DNA of 64,000 nucleotides from Niastella soli (GTDB taxonomy: Bacteria; Bacteroidota; Bacteroidia; Chitinophagales; Chitinophagaceae): the NCBI RefSeq assembly GCF_017742245.1, contig NZ_JAGHKO010000005.1, positions 248,001-312,000 on the forward strand, written 5' to 3'. The translations under genes were made by a program, and so were the position numbers. Shown here piece after piece: positions 35,597 through 45,696 of the stretch (within the stretch, counting starts at the first letter, position 1; each line of letters begins with the position of its first letter). The notes beneath the pieces were generated by a model. It did no database searches. It had not been told where the DNA came from and saw only the letters and a list, made by a program, of their open reading frames with translations.

Positions 35597-35677
35597 ATGA
35601 TCAACGCATTATTCATTTTATCAATTCTGGTTTTTGGTTACCTGTTGTATGTATTAATTAAACCTGAAAAATTTTAG
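35597..35677 (+). CDS. kdpF: KdpF small subunit of the K+-transporting ATPase
   Basis: A 26-residue peptide, MINALFILSILVFGYLLYVL then IKPEKF. The ending Y-x-L-[hydrophobic]-x-P-E-[KR]-F is the KdpF signature, and the gene lies upstream of kdpA as usual. KdpF is a single helix that stabilises the KdpABC complex. A heptamer palindrome (35678-35819) separates it from kdpA. Confidence 0.85.
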   Translation: MINALFILSILVFGYLLYVLIKPEKF

Positions 35678-35819
35678 TAGTCAGTTGTGAGTTGTCAGTT
35701 GTGAGTGGGTTTCCGGTTTTTTAGACATCTGTAATATCTGCGAGTTCGCGAATGTTCGGATTTCTGGAATTTGGCGAGCCCACTCACCACTCACCACTCA
35801 CCCCTCACAAATTGCAGTT
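35678..35819. repeat. Heptamer inverted repeat inside the kdp operon
   Basis: Left arm GTCAGTTGTGAGTTGTCAGT and right arm CACTCACCACTCACCACTCA are complementary runs of 7-mers around a central segment (TTTCCGG ... GGCGAGCCC). The element fills nearly the whole kdpF-kdpA gap and is the same class as 32953-33270. Confidence 0.82.
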
Positions 35820-37535
35820 ATGAATACAGAAATTCTTGGTGTAATCCTAACCTTCTTAATAACAGTACTACTGGCTTTCCCATTAGGAAAATACATTGCC
35901 AAAGTATTTAAAGGAGAGCGCACCATTACCGATTTTATGAACCCGGTGGAACGGGTCATTTTCCGGGTATCCGGTATTAACCCCAACGCCAGCATGGACT
36001 GGAAACAATTCCTGAAGGCAATGCTCAGCATTAACCTGCTGTGGTTTGTATATGCATTTTTTGCGCTGCTTTTCCAGGATAAATTGCCCCTGAACCCCGA
36101 TGGCAACCCGGCGCAAACGCCCGACCTGGCTTTTAACACTGCCATTAGCTTTTTGGTAAACTGTAACCTGCAGCACTATTCCGGTGAAACAGGGGTAACT
36201 TATTTTACCCAGTTGTTTGTGCTGGCCTTTTTACAGTTTGTAAGCGCTGCCACTGGTATAGCTGCTCTGGTAGCCTTATTTAACGGTATAAAGGAAAAAA
36301 CTACCAATAACCTGGGTAACTTCTGGAATCTGCTGGTTAAAACCACCACCCGTATTTTGTTGCCGATCTGTTTTGTAGGTGCTATACTGCTGGCGTTTAA
36401 TGGTACGCCAACCAGCTATGATGGAAAAGACAGTATTGTTACGTTGCAGGGCGATTCAGTACAGGTTTCACGCGGCCCGGCTGCTGGTTTTATTGCCATC
36501 AAACACCTCGGTACTAACGGTGGTGGCTGGTTTGGTGCCAACTCGGCCCACCCCCTGGAAAACCCTACTTACTTTACCGGTATGCTGGAACTGATCCTGC
36601 AGGTGATTATTCCGATTGCCATGATCTTTGCCATGGGTTTTTACATAAACCGTAAAAAGTTTGCGTATGTAATATTTGGTGTAATGACAGTAGGGATGTT
36701 ATGTCTGCTCATTCCAACCATTGTTACGGAAATACATGGTAACCCTGCCATTGCCAAATTGGGTGTTACCCAGGCAACCGGTGCTATGGAAGGGAAGGAA
36801 GTGCGTTTTGGTCCGGCTCTGTCGGGTTACTGGAGTATTATTACCACTGTTATTTCAACCGGTTCGGTAAACTCCATGCATGATAGTTCCATGGCTGTTT
36901 CGGGGCTCATGCAATTACTGGCCATGATGATCAATGCCTTTTATGGCGGTTGTGGCGTGGGGATATTGAATTATTACATCTACATCATTATAGCCGTTTT
37001 TATCTCCGGATTAATGGTAGGCCGTACACCCGAATTTATGGGGCACAAGGTAGAAGCAAGAGAGATCAAGATCGCCTCTATGGTATGGTTGCTCTCGGCT
37101 ATCCTGGTAAAAGGCGGTGCCGCAATGGCCGCTTATCTGGTTACGCATCATCCCGATGTGGCCTGGGCAGTCAAACCTTCGGCCTGGTTGAACAACCCGT
37201 CGTATCACGGATTCTCAGAAATGTTATACGAGTTCACTTCTTCGAATGCCAATAACGGCAGTGGTTTTGAAGGGTTGGGCGATAACAATATATTTTGGAA
37301 TGTAAGCACCGGAATTGTATTGATACTGGCCAGGTTTATCCCCATCATTGGTCCCATTGCCATCGCTGGTTTGCTGGCCAATAAAAAATTCATTCCCGAA
37401 TCGCCCGGTACCTTACGTACCGATTCATTCACCTTCGGCGCTATGACCTTTGCTGTTATCGTTATCGTGAATGCCCTGTCTTTCTTCCCGGCGTTGGCCC
37501 TGGGCCCGATAGCAGAATATTTCTCATTACAATAA
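35820..37535 (+). CDS. kdpA: Potassium-transporting ATPase subunit A
   Basis: A 571-residue membrane protein that forms the K+ selectivity pore of KdpFABC. It contains four pore-loop repeats: [55 protein letters not shown] and [16 protein letters not shown]. Length and topology (10 segments) are normal. It is followed by kdpB after 13 bases. Confidence 0.96.
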   Translation: MNTEILGVILTFLITVLLAFPLGKYIAKVFKGERTITDFMNPVERVIFRVSGINPNASMDWKQFLKAMLSINLLWFVYAFFALLFQDKLPLNPDGNPAQTPDLAFNTAISFLVNCNLQHYSGETGVTYFTQLFVLAFLQFVSAATGIAALVALFNGIKEKTTNNLGNFWNLLVKTTTRILLPICFVGAILLAFNGTPTSYDGKDSIVTLQGDSVQVSRGPAAGFIAIKHLGTNGGGWFGANSAHPLENPTYFTGMLELILQVIIPIAMIFAMGFYINRKKFAYVIFGVMTVGMLCLLIPTIVTEIHGNPAIAKLGVTQATGAMEGKEVRFGPALSGYWSIITTVISTGSVNSMHDSSMAVSGLMQLLAMMINAFYGGCGVGILNYYIYIIIAVFISGLMVGRTPEFMGHKVEAREIKIASMVWLLSAILVKGGAAMAAYLVTHHPDVAWAVKPSAWLNNPSYHGFSEMLYEFTSSNANNGSGFEGLGDNNIFWNVSTGIVLILARFIPIIGPIAIAGLLANKKFIPESPGTLRTDSFTFGAMTFAVIVIVNALSFFPALALGPIAEYFSLQ

Positions 37536-37548
37536 TTCAGAACAGATC

Positions 37549-39639
37549 ATGTCAAAAAGAAAACGCGAAATAAAATTGTTTGACCCTGCACTGGTGAATA
37601 CCGCCATCAAACAATCCTTTATAAAATTGAGTCCCCGGTTAATGGTAAAGAACCCGGTGATGTTCACGGTAGAGCTTGGTACCATTGTAATGTTGGCGGT
37701 GGTGATCTATCAACTGGCAACGCATGATACAACGCAAGGAGCTTTGTGGTATAATGTGGTAGTATTTGCCATTCTCTTTATTACCGTGCTGTTTGCCAAT
37801 TTTGCGGAAGCACTGGCCGAAGCAAGAGGCAAGGCGCAAGCCGAGAGCTTGCGTAAAACAAGGGAGGAAACACCGGCTAAACTGGTAGTATCGCCTGGTG
37901 ATATTTTTGTAAAAGAAATAAAAGTAGTGCCTTCTTCACACCTTCGGTTGAACGACCGGTTTGTTTGTGAAACAGGCGATGTGATCCCGATGGATGGCGA
38001 GATCATTGAAGGTATTGCTACCATCGATGAATCGGCCATTACCGGTGAATCGGCCCCGGTGATCAGGGAAGCCGGTGGTGATAAATCATCAGTGACCGGT
38101 GGTACCAAAGTACTGAGCGACCGTATTGTGGTGCAGGTGACCACACAACCGGGCGAAACATTCCTCGATAAAATGATCGCCCTGGTAGAAGGCGCCAGCC
38201 GGCAGAAAACGCCCAATGAAATTGCATTGACCATTCTGCTCGCTGCATTTACGCTCATCTTTATTATTGTGTGCGTAACGCTGAAGCCATTTGCCGATTA
38301 TGCCAATACACCGATTACTATTGCTGCATTTATCTCATTGTTTGTGTGTTTGATTCCCACTACCATCGGCGGGTTATTATCCGCCATTGGTATTGCGGGG
38401 ATGGACCGGGCATTACGCGCAAATGTAATTTCAAAAAGTGGTAAAGCCGTTGAAACGGCCGGTGACGTGGATGTGCTGCTGTTAGATAAAACAGGTACCA
38501 TTACTATTGGTAATAGAAAGGCAACGCATTTTTATCCGGCCCGGAATGTGGAAGAAAGTGAGTTTATTGACCTGGTCGTATACAGCTCACTCGCCGATGA
38601 TACACCCGAAGGAAAATCAATTGTTGAGTTAGCTGCCAAACAGGCGAACCCCAATTTGACGCTCGATCAATTCCGTCACCAGAAACTGGCTGTGCAGACT
38701 GCACCGCTCACCTTTATAAAATTCACTGCAGAAACCAGGAGTAGTGGGGTTGACCTGCCCAATGGAACAAAGATCCGTAAAGGCGCCTTTGATGCAATCC
38801 GTAACCTGGCCATGAAAGCGGGCAATGGAATGCCGCTGGAAGTGGAAGACAAAGTAAAAAAGATCTCCGGTGATGGCGGTACGCCGCTGGTAGTAGCGGT
38901 AGATAATGTAATAAAAGGGGTGATCGAATTACAGGATATCATCAAACCGGGTATTCAGGAACGCTTTGAACGCCTGCGCAAAATGGGCGTAAAGACCGTA
39001 ATGGTTACTGGTGATAATCCTTTAACCGCAAAATACATTGCTGAAAAAGCCGGGGTTGATGATTTTATCGCCGAAGCAAAACCGGAAGATAAAATGAATT
39101 ATATCCGCAAGGAACAGGCAAGCGGTAAACTGGTGGCTATGATGGGGGATGGTACAAACGATGCACCGGCACTGGCACAGGCCGATGTAGGCGTTGCAAT
39201 GAACAGTGGTACACAGGCCGCGAAAGAAGCCGGTAACATGGTTGACCTGGATAACGACCCTACCAAACTGATAGAGGTAGTGGAGATCGGTAAACAATTG
39301 CTGATCACCCGGGGTACATTAACTACCTTTTCCATTGCCAATGACGTGGCGAAATATTTCGCCATTGTCCCGGCTTTGTTTATCGCTTCTATTCCTGCCC
39401 TGCAGCATTTGAATGTCATGGGTTTGAAAAGTCCCGAGTCAGCTATCTTGTCGGCCATTATTTTCAATGCTATTATTATTCCCATGCTGATCCCCCTGGC
39501 ATTAAAGGGTGTTGCTTATAAACCAATTGGCGCCAGTGCGCTGTTGCGCAGGAACCTGTTGATCTATGGCGTAGGTGGCGTGGTGGTACCGTTTATTGGT
39601 ATCAAACTTATTGATATGTTGCTGGGGTTATTTATGTAA
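37549..39639 (+). CDS. kdpB: Potassium-transporting ATPase subunit B
   Basis: A 696-residue P-type ATPase. Phosphorylation site DKTGT with Asp313, actuator loop [15 protein letters not shown], hinge [19 protein letters not shown] and [18 protein letters not shown] are all present. It hydrolyses ATP to drive K+ uptake through KdpA. The spacing to kdpC is 19 bases. Confidence 0.97.
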   Translation: MSKRKREIKLFDPALVNTAIKQSFIKLSPRLMVKNPVMFTVELGTIVMLAVVIYQLATHDTTQGALWYNVVVFAILFITVLFANFAEALAEARGKAQAESLRKTREETPAKLVVSPGDIFVKEIKVVPSSHLRLNDRFVCETGDVIPMDGEIIEGIATIDESAITGESAPVIREAGGDKSSVTGGTKVLSDRIVVQVTTQPGETFLDKMIALVEGASRQKTPNEIALTILLAAFTLIFIIVCVTLKPFADYANTPITIAAFISLFVCLIPTTIGGLLSAIGIAGMDRALRANVISKSGKAVETAGDVDVLLLDKTGTITIGNRKATHFYPARNVEESEFIDLVVYSSLADDTPEGKSIVELAAKQANPNLTLDQFRHQKLAVQTAPLTFIKFTAETRSSGVDLPNGTKIRKGAFDAIRNLAMKAGNGMPLEVEDKVKKISGDGGTPLVVAVDNVIKGVIELQDIIKPGIQERFERLRKMGVKTVMVTGDNPLTAKYIAEKAGVDDFIAEAKPEDKMNYIRKEQASGKLVAMMGDGTNDAPALAQADVGVAMNSGTQAAKEAGNMVDLDNDPTKLIEVVEIGKQLLITRGTLTTFSIANDVAKYFAIVPALFIASIPALQHLNVMGLKSPESAILSAIIFNAIIIPMLIPLALKGVAYKPIGASALLRRNLLIYGVGGVVVPFIGIKLIDMLLGLFM

Positions 39640-39658
39640 TTTTTAAAAAAGTGTTACA

Positions 39659-40228
39659 ATGAAAAATTTTCTGATCTCAATAAAACTCACCCTTGTCCTG
39701 GTTGTTATTTGTTCGTTGGTGTTTCCTGCGTTGATTTCCATGGTGGGTAAACTCACCCCCGGTGGTGGTAAAGGTGAAACGGTAGTGGCTCATGGAAGGG
39801 TAGTAGGTTATGAAAAGATTGGACAAAAATTCACCGCGGATAAATATTTCTGGGGCCGCCCTTCAGCAGTGGATTATAACGCTGCCGGTTCAGCGGGTTC
39901 CAACAAAGGCCCTTCCAATCCTGATTATTTAAAAACAGTGCAGGACCGCATCGATTCATTCCTGGTGCATAACCCGGGTGTTAAAAAAGAAGACATCCCA
40001 GCTGAAATGGTAACGGCGTCGGGTAGTGGCCTTGATCCTGATCTTTCACCCGAATCAGCTTATATACAAGTAAAACGTGTGGCGGAAACACGAGGCATGA
40101 CGGCTGATAAGGTAAAAGCACTGGTTGATGAACATATTGAAAAACCATTGTTGGGTATTTTGGGCCCATCCAAAATAAATGTGCTGAAATTGAATGTAGC
40201 TTTGGATGAGATTGGAAGTAGGAGGTAA
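39659..40228 (+). CDS. kdpC: Potassium-transporting ATPase subunit C
   Basis: A 189-residue protein with one N-terminal membrane helix (ISIKLTLVLVVICSLVFPAL) and the periplasmic KdpC domain: KYFWGRPSAVDYNAAGSAGSN, GSGLDPDLSPESAYIQVKRV and LLGILGPSKINVLKLN. It stabilises ATP binding in the KdpFABC complex. The stop codon is directly followed by a heptamer array. Confidence 0.95.
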   Translation: MKNFLISIKLTLVLVVICSLVFPALISMVGKLTPGGGKGETVVAHGRVVGYEKIGQKFTADKYFWGRPSAVDYNAAGSAGSNKGPSNPDYLKTVQDRIDSFLVHNPGVKKEDIPAEMVTASGSGLDPDLSPESAYIQVKRVAETRGMTADKVKALVDEHIEKPLLGILGPSKINVLKLNVALDEIGSRR

Positions 40229-40460
40229 GAAGTAAGAGGTAAGAAATAAGAAATAAGAGGTAAGAGGTAAGAAGTAAGAAATAAGAAGTAAGAAATAAGA
40301 AGTAAGAAATAAGAAGTAAGAGGTAAGAAATAAGAAGTAAGAGGTAAGAAATAAGAAGTATGAAGTGTGAGGTAAGAAATAAGAAGTATGAAGTGTGAGG
40401 TGATAGGCTGGAATAATCGCGAGCCTTGTTCTTCCTACTTCGTACTTCCTACTTCGGTAT
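40209..40460. repeat. Large GAAGTAAG/GAGGTAAG heptamer array with complementary right arm
   Basis: About 180 bases of drifting 7-mers (AAGTAAG, AGGTAAG, AAATAAG, AAGTATG) run from the kdpC stop region. A short unique loop near 40402 follows, then the complement CTTCCTACTTCGTACTTCCT near 40432-40455. Read backwards, the array happens to be an open frame of TSYFL repeats, which is not a gene. Confidence 0.9.
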
Positions 40461-40479
40461 CCACACAATTAAACAACGG

Positions 40480-41568
40480 ATGAAATACATTTTATCATAT
40501 GTAGCAATATTAAGTGCTGCCACCGGAATGGCGCAGGATACTACGCTCAATGAGTATAAAGGGAAGGTAACTGTTAGCGGATATGCTGAAGCTTATTATA
40601 GTTATGATCTTTCTAAACCAAAAGATAACAACCGCCCGGGATTTATCTACAGTCATAACCGCAGCAATGAATTTAATATAAATCTTGCTTTTATTAAAGC
40701 TAATTACACCGCCGATCGCATAAGAGCAAATATTGCACTGGGCGTTGGAACGTATATGAACGCAAACTATGCTGCTGAGCCAGGTGTTTTAAAAAATATT
40801 TACGAAGCCAATGTGGGATTTAAGCTAAGTCGCACCAGGAATTTCTGGCTTGATATGGGGATCATGTCGTCACATCTTGGTTTTGAAAGTGCGGTGAGTA
40901 AAGATTGCTGGGCGCTAACAAGAAGTCTGGCAGCTGATAATTCGCCCTATTACGAAAGCGGCGCCAAACTTACGTACATTACAAATAACAACAAATGGTT
41001 ATTCAGTGCCATGGCGTTGAATGGCTGGCAACGCATACAACGAGTGAATGGCAATTCATTAATGAGTTGGGGAACCCAGGTACAATTCAGGCCAACGGAT
41101 AAGGTGGTGCTGAATTACAGTACCTTTTTAGGAACAGATAAACCAGATAGTACAAGGCTTTGGCGATATTTTCATAACTTATATGGAGTAGTTGAGCTGA
41201 GCGATAAATTCGGATTGACCCTCGGTTTTGACATTGGTCAGGAACAGGCTGAAAAAGGCGGTAGCGAGCTCCACACCTGGTATACGCCGGTAGCTATTTT
41301 GCAGTATGCCCCGGTTGATCATTGGGCGTTTGCTGTACGTGGTGAATATTATAGCGACGAGCATGGTGTTATTATCAATACCGGCACCCCAAACGGTTTT
41401 AAAACCTGGGGGTATTCAGCCAACGTTGATTACATACCCATAAAGAATATAGCGCTGCGTTTGGAAGGACGGATGTTAAACAGCAAGGATGATATTTTTT
41501 TGAAAGCTGATGAAAGTCCTACCGGCGTTAATACCGCAATTACTTTTTCGGTAGCCGTCAATTTTTAA
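40480..41568 (+). CDS. Outer-membrane beta-barrel porin (OmpL-like), kdp-linked
   Basis: A 362-residue protein from ATG 40480 with a signal peptide (LSYVAILSAATGMAQ). Alternating strands such as VTVSGYAEAYYSYDLSK, FNINLAFIKANYTADRIRAN and ending AITFSVAVNF with a terminal Phe mark an outer-membrane barrel of the putative beta-barrel porin-2/OmpL type. It sits between kdpC and kdpD on the same strand, so it may let K+ through the outer membrane for the Kdp pump; this is inferred from position. Confidence 0.83.
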   Translation: MKYILSYVAILSAATGMAQDTTLNEYKGKVTVSGYAEAYYSYDLSKPKDNNRPGFIYSHNRSNEFNINLAFIKANYTADRIRANIALGVGTYMNANYAAEPGVLKNIYEANVGFKLSRTRNFWLDMGIMSSHLGFESAVSKDCWALTRSLAADNSPYYESGAKLTYITNNNKWLFSAMALNGWQRIQRVNGNSLMSWGTQVQFRPTDKVVLNYSTFLGTDKPDSTRLWRYFHNLYGVVELSDKFGLTLGFDIGQEQAEKGGSELHTWYTPVAILQYAPVDHWAFAVRGEYYSDEHGVIINTGTPNGFKTWGYSANVDYIPIKNIALRLEGRMLNSKDDIFLKADESPTGVNTAITFSVAVNF

Positions 41569-41576
41569 AATAGCAT

Positions 41577-42710
41577 ATGAGTGTTTCTAACAATAAAGAT
41601 GAACAGGTTCAGCGTTACCTCGACCTGGCCAATCAGTCGGCACGGGGAAAGCTGAAGATATACATAGGCATGAGCGCTGGCGTAGGCAAAACCTACCGGA
41701 TGCTACAGGAAGCGCATGACCTGCTTCGTAAAAATGTACATGTAAAAGTGGGTTATGTAGAAACGCATAACCGCAAGGAAACGCATGCACTGGTAGAAGG
41801 TTTGCCGCTGATCCCGCGGCGACAGGTCTTTTACAAGGGTAAACAGTTGGATGAACTGGATGTACAGGCCGTATTGTTATTACATCCCGAGGTGGTGATC
41901 GTTGATGAACTGGCGCACAGCAATATCCCGGGTAGTAAAAATGAAAAACGCTGGCAGGATGTGGTAGACATCCTGGAAGCCGGTATCGATGTGATCACCG
42001 CAGTGAATATTCAACATATTGAAAGCATCAATGAAGACGTAAAACAAATAACCGGCGTAGAAGTAAAAGAAAGAGTGCCGGATAAGTTATTGCAAATGGC
42101 CGATGAAGTAGTGAACATCGACCTAACGGCCCAGGAACTGATCACGCGGTTACAGGAAGGAAAGATCTATGATCACAATAAAGTGCAACAGGCGCTTACA
42201 AATTTCTTTCAACCTGAAAAGATCCTGCAGTTGCGGGAGCTGGCGCTGAAAGAAGTGGCTGGTCAGGTAGAAAGAAAAGTTGACTATACCGTTACGAAGA
42301 ACAAGACCTGGCAGCATGAGCGTTTCCTGGCCTGTATCTCCTCTTCCCATGGAGCGGCGCAACGAATTATTCGTAAAACCGGCCGGCTGGCATCGTATTA
42401 CAATGCCGACTGGTTTGTTTTATACGTACAAACACCCCAGGAGGAGCTGGATAAAATCCCTCTGGCCGCGCAACGGCATTTGATCAATAACCTGAAACTG
42501 GCCACCGAACTGGGGGCTGAAGTGCTGCAGGTAAAAAGCAAACAGGTTGCAAACGAGATCATTCAAACCGCTATTGATAAAAAGATCACCACGATTTGTA
42601 TAGGAAAACCACATTTGAATTTATTTCAGGTAATTTTGAGGACAAGCTTATTCAACCAATTGCTAAAAACCCTTTCAGAAAAGGATATTGATATCATTAT
42701 ATTATCGTAA
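41577..42710 (+). CDS. kdpD: KdpD-type sensor protein lacking the kinase half
   Basis: A 377-residue cytoplasmic protein. Residues 24-235 are the KdpD domain with Walker A GMSAGVGKT (31-39) and VVIVDELAHSNIPGSKNEKRW. Residues 250-377 are a universal-stress-protein domain (FLACISSSHGAAQRIIRKTG, ITTICIGKP). The membrane segments, GAF and histidine-kinase domains of E. coli KdpD (about 890 residues) are missing. The next gene supplies a membrane histidine kinase and starts on the last base of the stop (TAATG), so KdpD is split in two proteins here. Confidence 0.9.
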   Translation: MSVSNNKDEQVQRYLDLANQSARGKLKIYIGMSAGVGKTYRMLQEAHDLLRKNVHVKVGYVETHNRKETHALVEGLPLIPRRQVFYKGKQLDELDVQAVLLLHPEVVIVDELAHSNIPGSKNEKRWQDVVDILEAGIDVITAVNIQHIESINEDVKQITGVEVKERVPDKLLQMADEVVNIDLTAQELITRLQEGKIYDHNKVQQALTNFFQPEKILQLRELALKEVAGQVERKVDYTVTKNKTWQHERFLACISSSHGAAQRIIRKTGRLASYYNADWFVLYVQTPQEELDKIPLAAQRHLINNLKLATELGAEVLQVKSKQVANEIIQTAIDKKITTICIGKPHLNLFQVILRTSLFNQLLKTLSEKDIDIIILS

Positions 42711-44410
42711 TGGCATTAAAGCTAAAAACAAAACTAGCCCTGGGTGTAGGGTTTCTGTTCCTGCTTTTGCTGCTGGTAGGCGGCGTGGGTTTCTATTATT
42801 TTAATAAGATCAGTCTGGAGTCGCAGGATGTACTGAAGGATAATAATAAAAGTGTGGAGTATGGCCACAAAATGCTCGATGCGCTGAATGCCTGGGAAAA
42901 AGAACGGGATATGGCGCGGAAGGTATTCGAAGAGAACCTGGCGGCGCAGGAAACCAATGTTACCGAACAAGGCGAATCAGCTATTACCCATACCCTGCAC
43001 CGGGATTATAATACCTTTCTGTTACACGATGATTCATTGCCGCTGCAATTGGCGCTGCAAAAGAGTATCAGTCGTATTATTCAGATCAACCTGGATGCCA
43101 TCAATGCCAAGAATATTCAATCACAAAAGGAAATTGAAAATGCCAAGGTGATCATTCCCCTGATCATTTCTTTTTGTATCCTTATCGGGTTTACGTTCAT
43201 TGTAAATTTCCCCGGACTGATCGCCAATCCTATTATAAAACTAACGGAAGGGATAAAAGCTATTGCCAATAAAAACTATAGCCAGCGTATTCACCTGCAG
43301 CGGGATGATGAGTTTGGCGACCTGGCCAAAGCGTTTAACGATATGGCCCAGCAGCTGGATGCCTATGAACACAGCAACCTGGCGAAGATCCTGTTTGAGA
43401 AGAAGCGGGCAGAAACGGTGATCAATTCACTAAAGGATGCCAGCATTGGTATCGATAAAAATGGTACGGTTTTATTCGCCAATCAGCAGGCCCTGCAGTT
43501 GTTGAATTTAAAAGAAGCAGATGCGGTGGGGCATGCACAGGCCGATATTCAAAAACGCAACGACCTGTTCCGGTTCCTGACCAAAGAAGAAAACGGGATG
43601 CCGTTTAAGATAGTAGTGAACAATAAAGAGAATTACTTTACCAAAGAACAAATAGATATAGAACAGGACCAGGAAACAATGGGGCATGTGCTTATTTTAA
43701 AGAACATCACGCCTTATAAAGAACTGGATGTGGCGAAGACCAATTTTATTGCCACTATCTCCCATGAATTAAAAACGCCGCTGGCGTCCTCCGACTTTAG
43801 TTTACGTTTACTGGAAGATGAAAGAATAGGGCACCTGACCACGGAACAAAAAGAACTTGTGCAAAGCCTGAAAGACGATAATCAGCGCCTGTTGCGCATC
43901 TTAAGTGAATTACTCGATCTGTCGCAGGTGGAAAGCGGGAAGATCAAATTAAATTTGCAAGCGGTTCCTGTGAACGATATAGTCAGCAAGGCGCTGGCTG
44001 CTGTACAAAATGCAGCTCGGGAAAAGAATATTCAGATAAAACAGCAGCTCAGTGAGTATTTGCCAGCGGTAAAGGCCGATGCAGAAAAAGCCGTTTGGAT
44101 CATCAATAACTTCCTCACCAACGCCATTCGCTATTCCGCGCAGAACGATCATATAACGGTAAAAGCAGGTTTGCATGATTCGGGTCATATTGAAATAGGT
44201 GTGCAGGATTTTGGTATAGGCATTGACGTTTCACTTCAGCAAAAGGTCTTCGATCGCTTTTACCGCGTGCCCGGTATTCATGAGAAAAAGGGCACGGGGT
44301 TAGGACTGGCTATCAGTAAGGACTTTGCCGATGCTATGGAAGGTGAAATAGGGGTGGAGTCAACCGTTGGTAAAGGCAGCTATTTCTTTTGCCGATTTAA
44401 AGTGGCATGA
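42710..44410 (+). CDS. HAMP-PAS sensor histidine kinase, partner of the split KdpD
   Basis: A 566-residue membrane kinase. TM1 lies at about 9-31, a periplasmic helical region to 140, TM2 at about 145-168, then HAMP (NPIIKLTEGIKAIANKNY), PAS (SLKDASIGIDKNGTVLFANQ), HisKA with His352 in ISHELKTPL, and HATPase with NNFLTNAIRYS, GIGIDV and GTGLGLAIS. It probably senses K+ limitation or turgor together with the upstream KdpD. No OmpR-type KdpE gene follows; the only response regulator nearby is the NtrC-type one at 31627. Confidence 0.92.
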   Translation: MALKLKTKLALGVGFLFLLLLLVGGVGFYYFNKISLESQDVLKDNNKSVEYGHKMLDALNAWEKERDMARKVFEENLAAQETNVTEQGESAITHTLHRDYNTFLLHDDSLPLQLALQKSISRIIQINLDAINAKNIQSQKEIENAKVIIPLIISFCILIGFTFIVNFPGLIANPIIKLTEGIKAIANKNYSQRIHLQRDDEFGDLAKAFNDMAQQLDAYEHSNLAKILFEKKRAETVINSLKDASIGIDKNGTVLFANQQALQLLNLKEADAVGHAQADIQKRNDLFRFLTKEENGMPFKIVVNNKENYFTKEQIDIEQDQETMGHVLILKNITPYKELDVAKTNFIATISHELKTPLASSDFSLRLLEDERIGHLTTEQKELVQSLKDDNQRLLRILSELLDLSQVESGKIKLNLQAVPVNDIVSKALAAVQNAAREKNIQIKQQLSEYLPAVKADAEKAVWIINNFLTNAIRYSAQNDHITVKAGLHDSGHIEIGVQDFGIGIDVSLQQKVFDRFYRVPGIHEKKGTGLGLAISKDFADAMEGEIGVESTVGKGSYFFCRFKVA

Positions 44411-44414
44411 ATTG

Positions 44415-44581
44415 GACCTGTAAGGAGGACTTTAATCTCTTGAATATTTAGAAAGTCAAGTCCACCTGACAGGTCAAATTTAGGCTTTTCGAAACAAGAA
44501 CCTGTCGGAGCCTGCCCCGATACATCGGGGTTCGCTTAAGCTCACTGTAAGTGCAAGACCCTATGGCAAACCTTACAGGTC
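44415..44581. repeat. GACCTGTAAGG interspersed repeat, composite copy
   Basis: Starts GACCTGTAAGG four bases after the kinase stop codon; the first 61-base unit closes with CACCTGACAGGTC at 44463-44475. A second module (CCTGTCGGAGCCTGCCCCGA, then CGGGGTTCG) follows, and the whole ends CCTTACAGGTC at 44581, so the outer ends are perfect 11-base inverted repeats. Confidence 0.8.
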
Positions 44582-44590
44582 TTTCGAATC

Positions 44591-45055
44591 TTAATTGAAC
44601 CTGAATACACTTAAAATAATAATGCCTCCAATTATAAAGATGGTAAGCAATTGAAAAAGAGAGAACTTTTTCCGAACTTCTGCAAAAGAGATCTTTATAT
44701 CATTGTTGATCCCTTTCTTAAGCTGACCCAGGTTTCTGGAATAGAGGACCCTTACCACCAAAAGCAGTACTAACAGTCCGATCTTGATACGGAACCACAA
44801 TTGCGGTCCATATACCTTATGCATCTGGCTCATCATGGCTATACCCATCAACAAAGCCACCCCCAGGCAAAGGCCCATTATGGTGTTATATTTGCCGATG
44901 GTATTGAATAAGGCTTTTGTAATGGCAGGGTCTTTGTCGCTATACAACCAGAGTTGATTGCTGTTGATCAGATTGGCGATCAGCGTACCGGTAAATACGG
45001 CGAATGCGGTTAAATGAAGAATAAGAAAGATCTGGTAAACGGAATGAGGTATCAT
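44591..45055 (-). CDS. Four-helix membrane protein of unknown function
   Basis: A 154-residue protein with hydrophobic segments at about 8-28, 55-74, 86-104 and 131-150. HLTAFAVFTGTLIANLINSN in the first helix and QLWFRIKIGLLVLLLVVRVL in the third are notable. The layout resembles small DUF2269/CopD-like proteins, but no motif is diagnostic. It lies 59 bases downstream of the Crp/Fnr gene on the same strand and may be controlled by or co-transcribed with it. Confidence 0.65.
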   Translation of the reverse strand: MIPHSVYQIFLILHLTAFAVFTGTLIANLINSNQLWLYSDKDPAITKALFNTIGKYNTIMGLCLGVALLMGIAMMSQMHKVYGPQLWFRIKIGLLVLLLVVRVLYSRNLGQLKKGINNDIKISFAEVRKKFSLFQLLTIFIIGGIIILSVFRFN

Positions 45056-45114
45056 ATGCTGCTAACTTTACAACAAAGTAAGTCGGGATAAGGGATCTGT
45101 ACCCGTGATAAAGA

Positions 45115-45696
45115 TCACAAAGTAGCCGACCGCATTCTTTTGTTGCGGATGCGGCTTAAAGTTTCGCGTTTAACCCCCAGGTAAGAGGCCAGTTGCGAAA
45201 TAGACACCCGTTGTAATAATTCGGGGTCATGCTGCTCTAAAAACTCATAACGGCCCTTGGCTGTCAGGATCCTGAATAGTTGCATTTGCCGTTCCTGTTT
45301 GGCGGCAATAAGCTCCAGGTTCTTTTTCCCGGCCTCCTCCAATTCAGGGCATAACCTGGTCGCTTCCAGCAGTTCTGGTTTATCAACACGGTGCACGATC
45401 ATAGGTTCGCAGGCCACCACTGCAAAATCGGCCGGCGTATTGAACACGTAGCTGTTCTTGTGGGTCATCGTTTCGTACTCGAAATAAAAATTTATATTAA
45501 CTTCCAGTCCGTCCTGGATATTGAAAGCGCGGCAATACCCCTGTTCAATTAGATACAAACTCTGGCAGGGTTTTCCGCAGCGGATCAATGTTTCGCCTTT
45601 TTTATACTCGAGCCGGGTAAACAAAGGCAGGAGCATGGCCTGGCCGCGTTCTGAAAGTGCTTTAAATCTTGTAAGATTATTAAAAAAGGTCTCCAT
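45115..45696 (-). CDS. Crp/Fnr family transcriptional regulator
   Basis: A 193-residue protein from ATG 45696 (METFFNNLTRFKAL). The cyclic-nucleotide-binding jelly roll spans about residues 5-120 (YKKGETLIRCGKPCQSLYLI ... YCRAFNI). A short HTH at the C-terminus reads SISQLASYLGVKRETLSRIR-like (VSISQLASYLGVKRETLSRI), typical of the Bacteroidota Crp/Fnr group that lacks Fe-S cysteines. Ligand and targets unknown. The longer frame to 45768 is disfavoured. Confidence 0.88.
   Translation of the reverse strand: METFFNNLTRFKALSERGQAMLLPLFTRLEYKKGETLIRCGKPCQSLYLIEQGYCRAFNIQDGLEVNINFYFEYETMTHKNSYVFNTPADFAVVACEPMIVHRVDKPELLEATRLCPELEEAGKKNLELIAAKQERQMQLFRILTAKGRYEFLEQHDPELLQRVSISQLASYLGVKRETLSRIRNKRMRSATL

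Noticed and set aside
40055-40468. 137-residue minus-strand frame with TSYFL repeats
   Set aside because: It is the translation of the heptamer array and overlaps kdpC antisense; an artefact of a 7-mer without stops.
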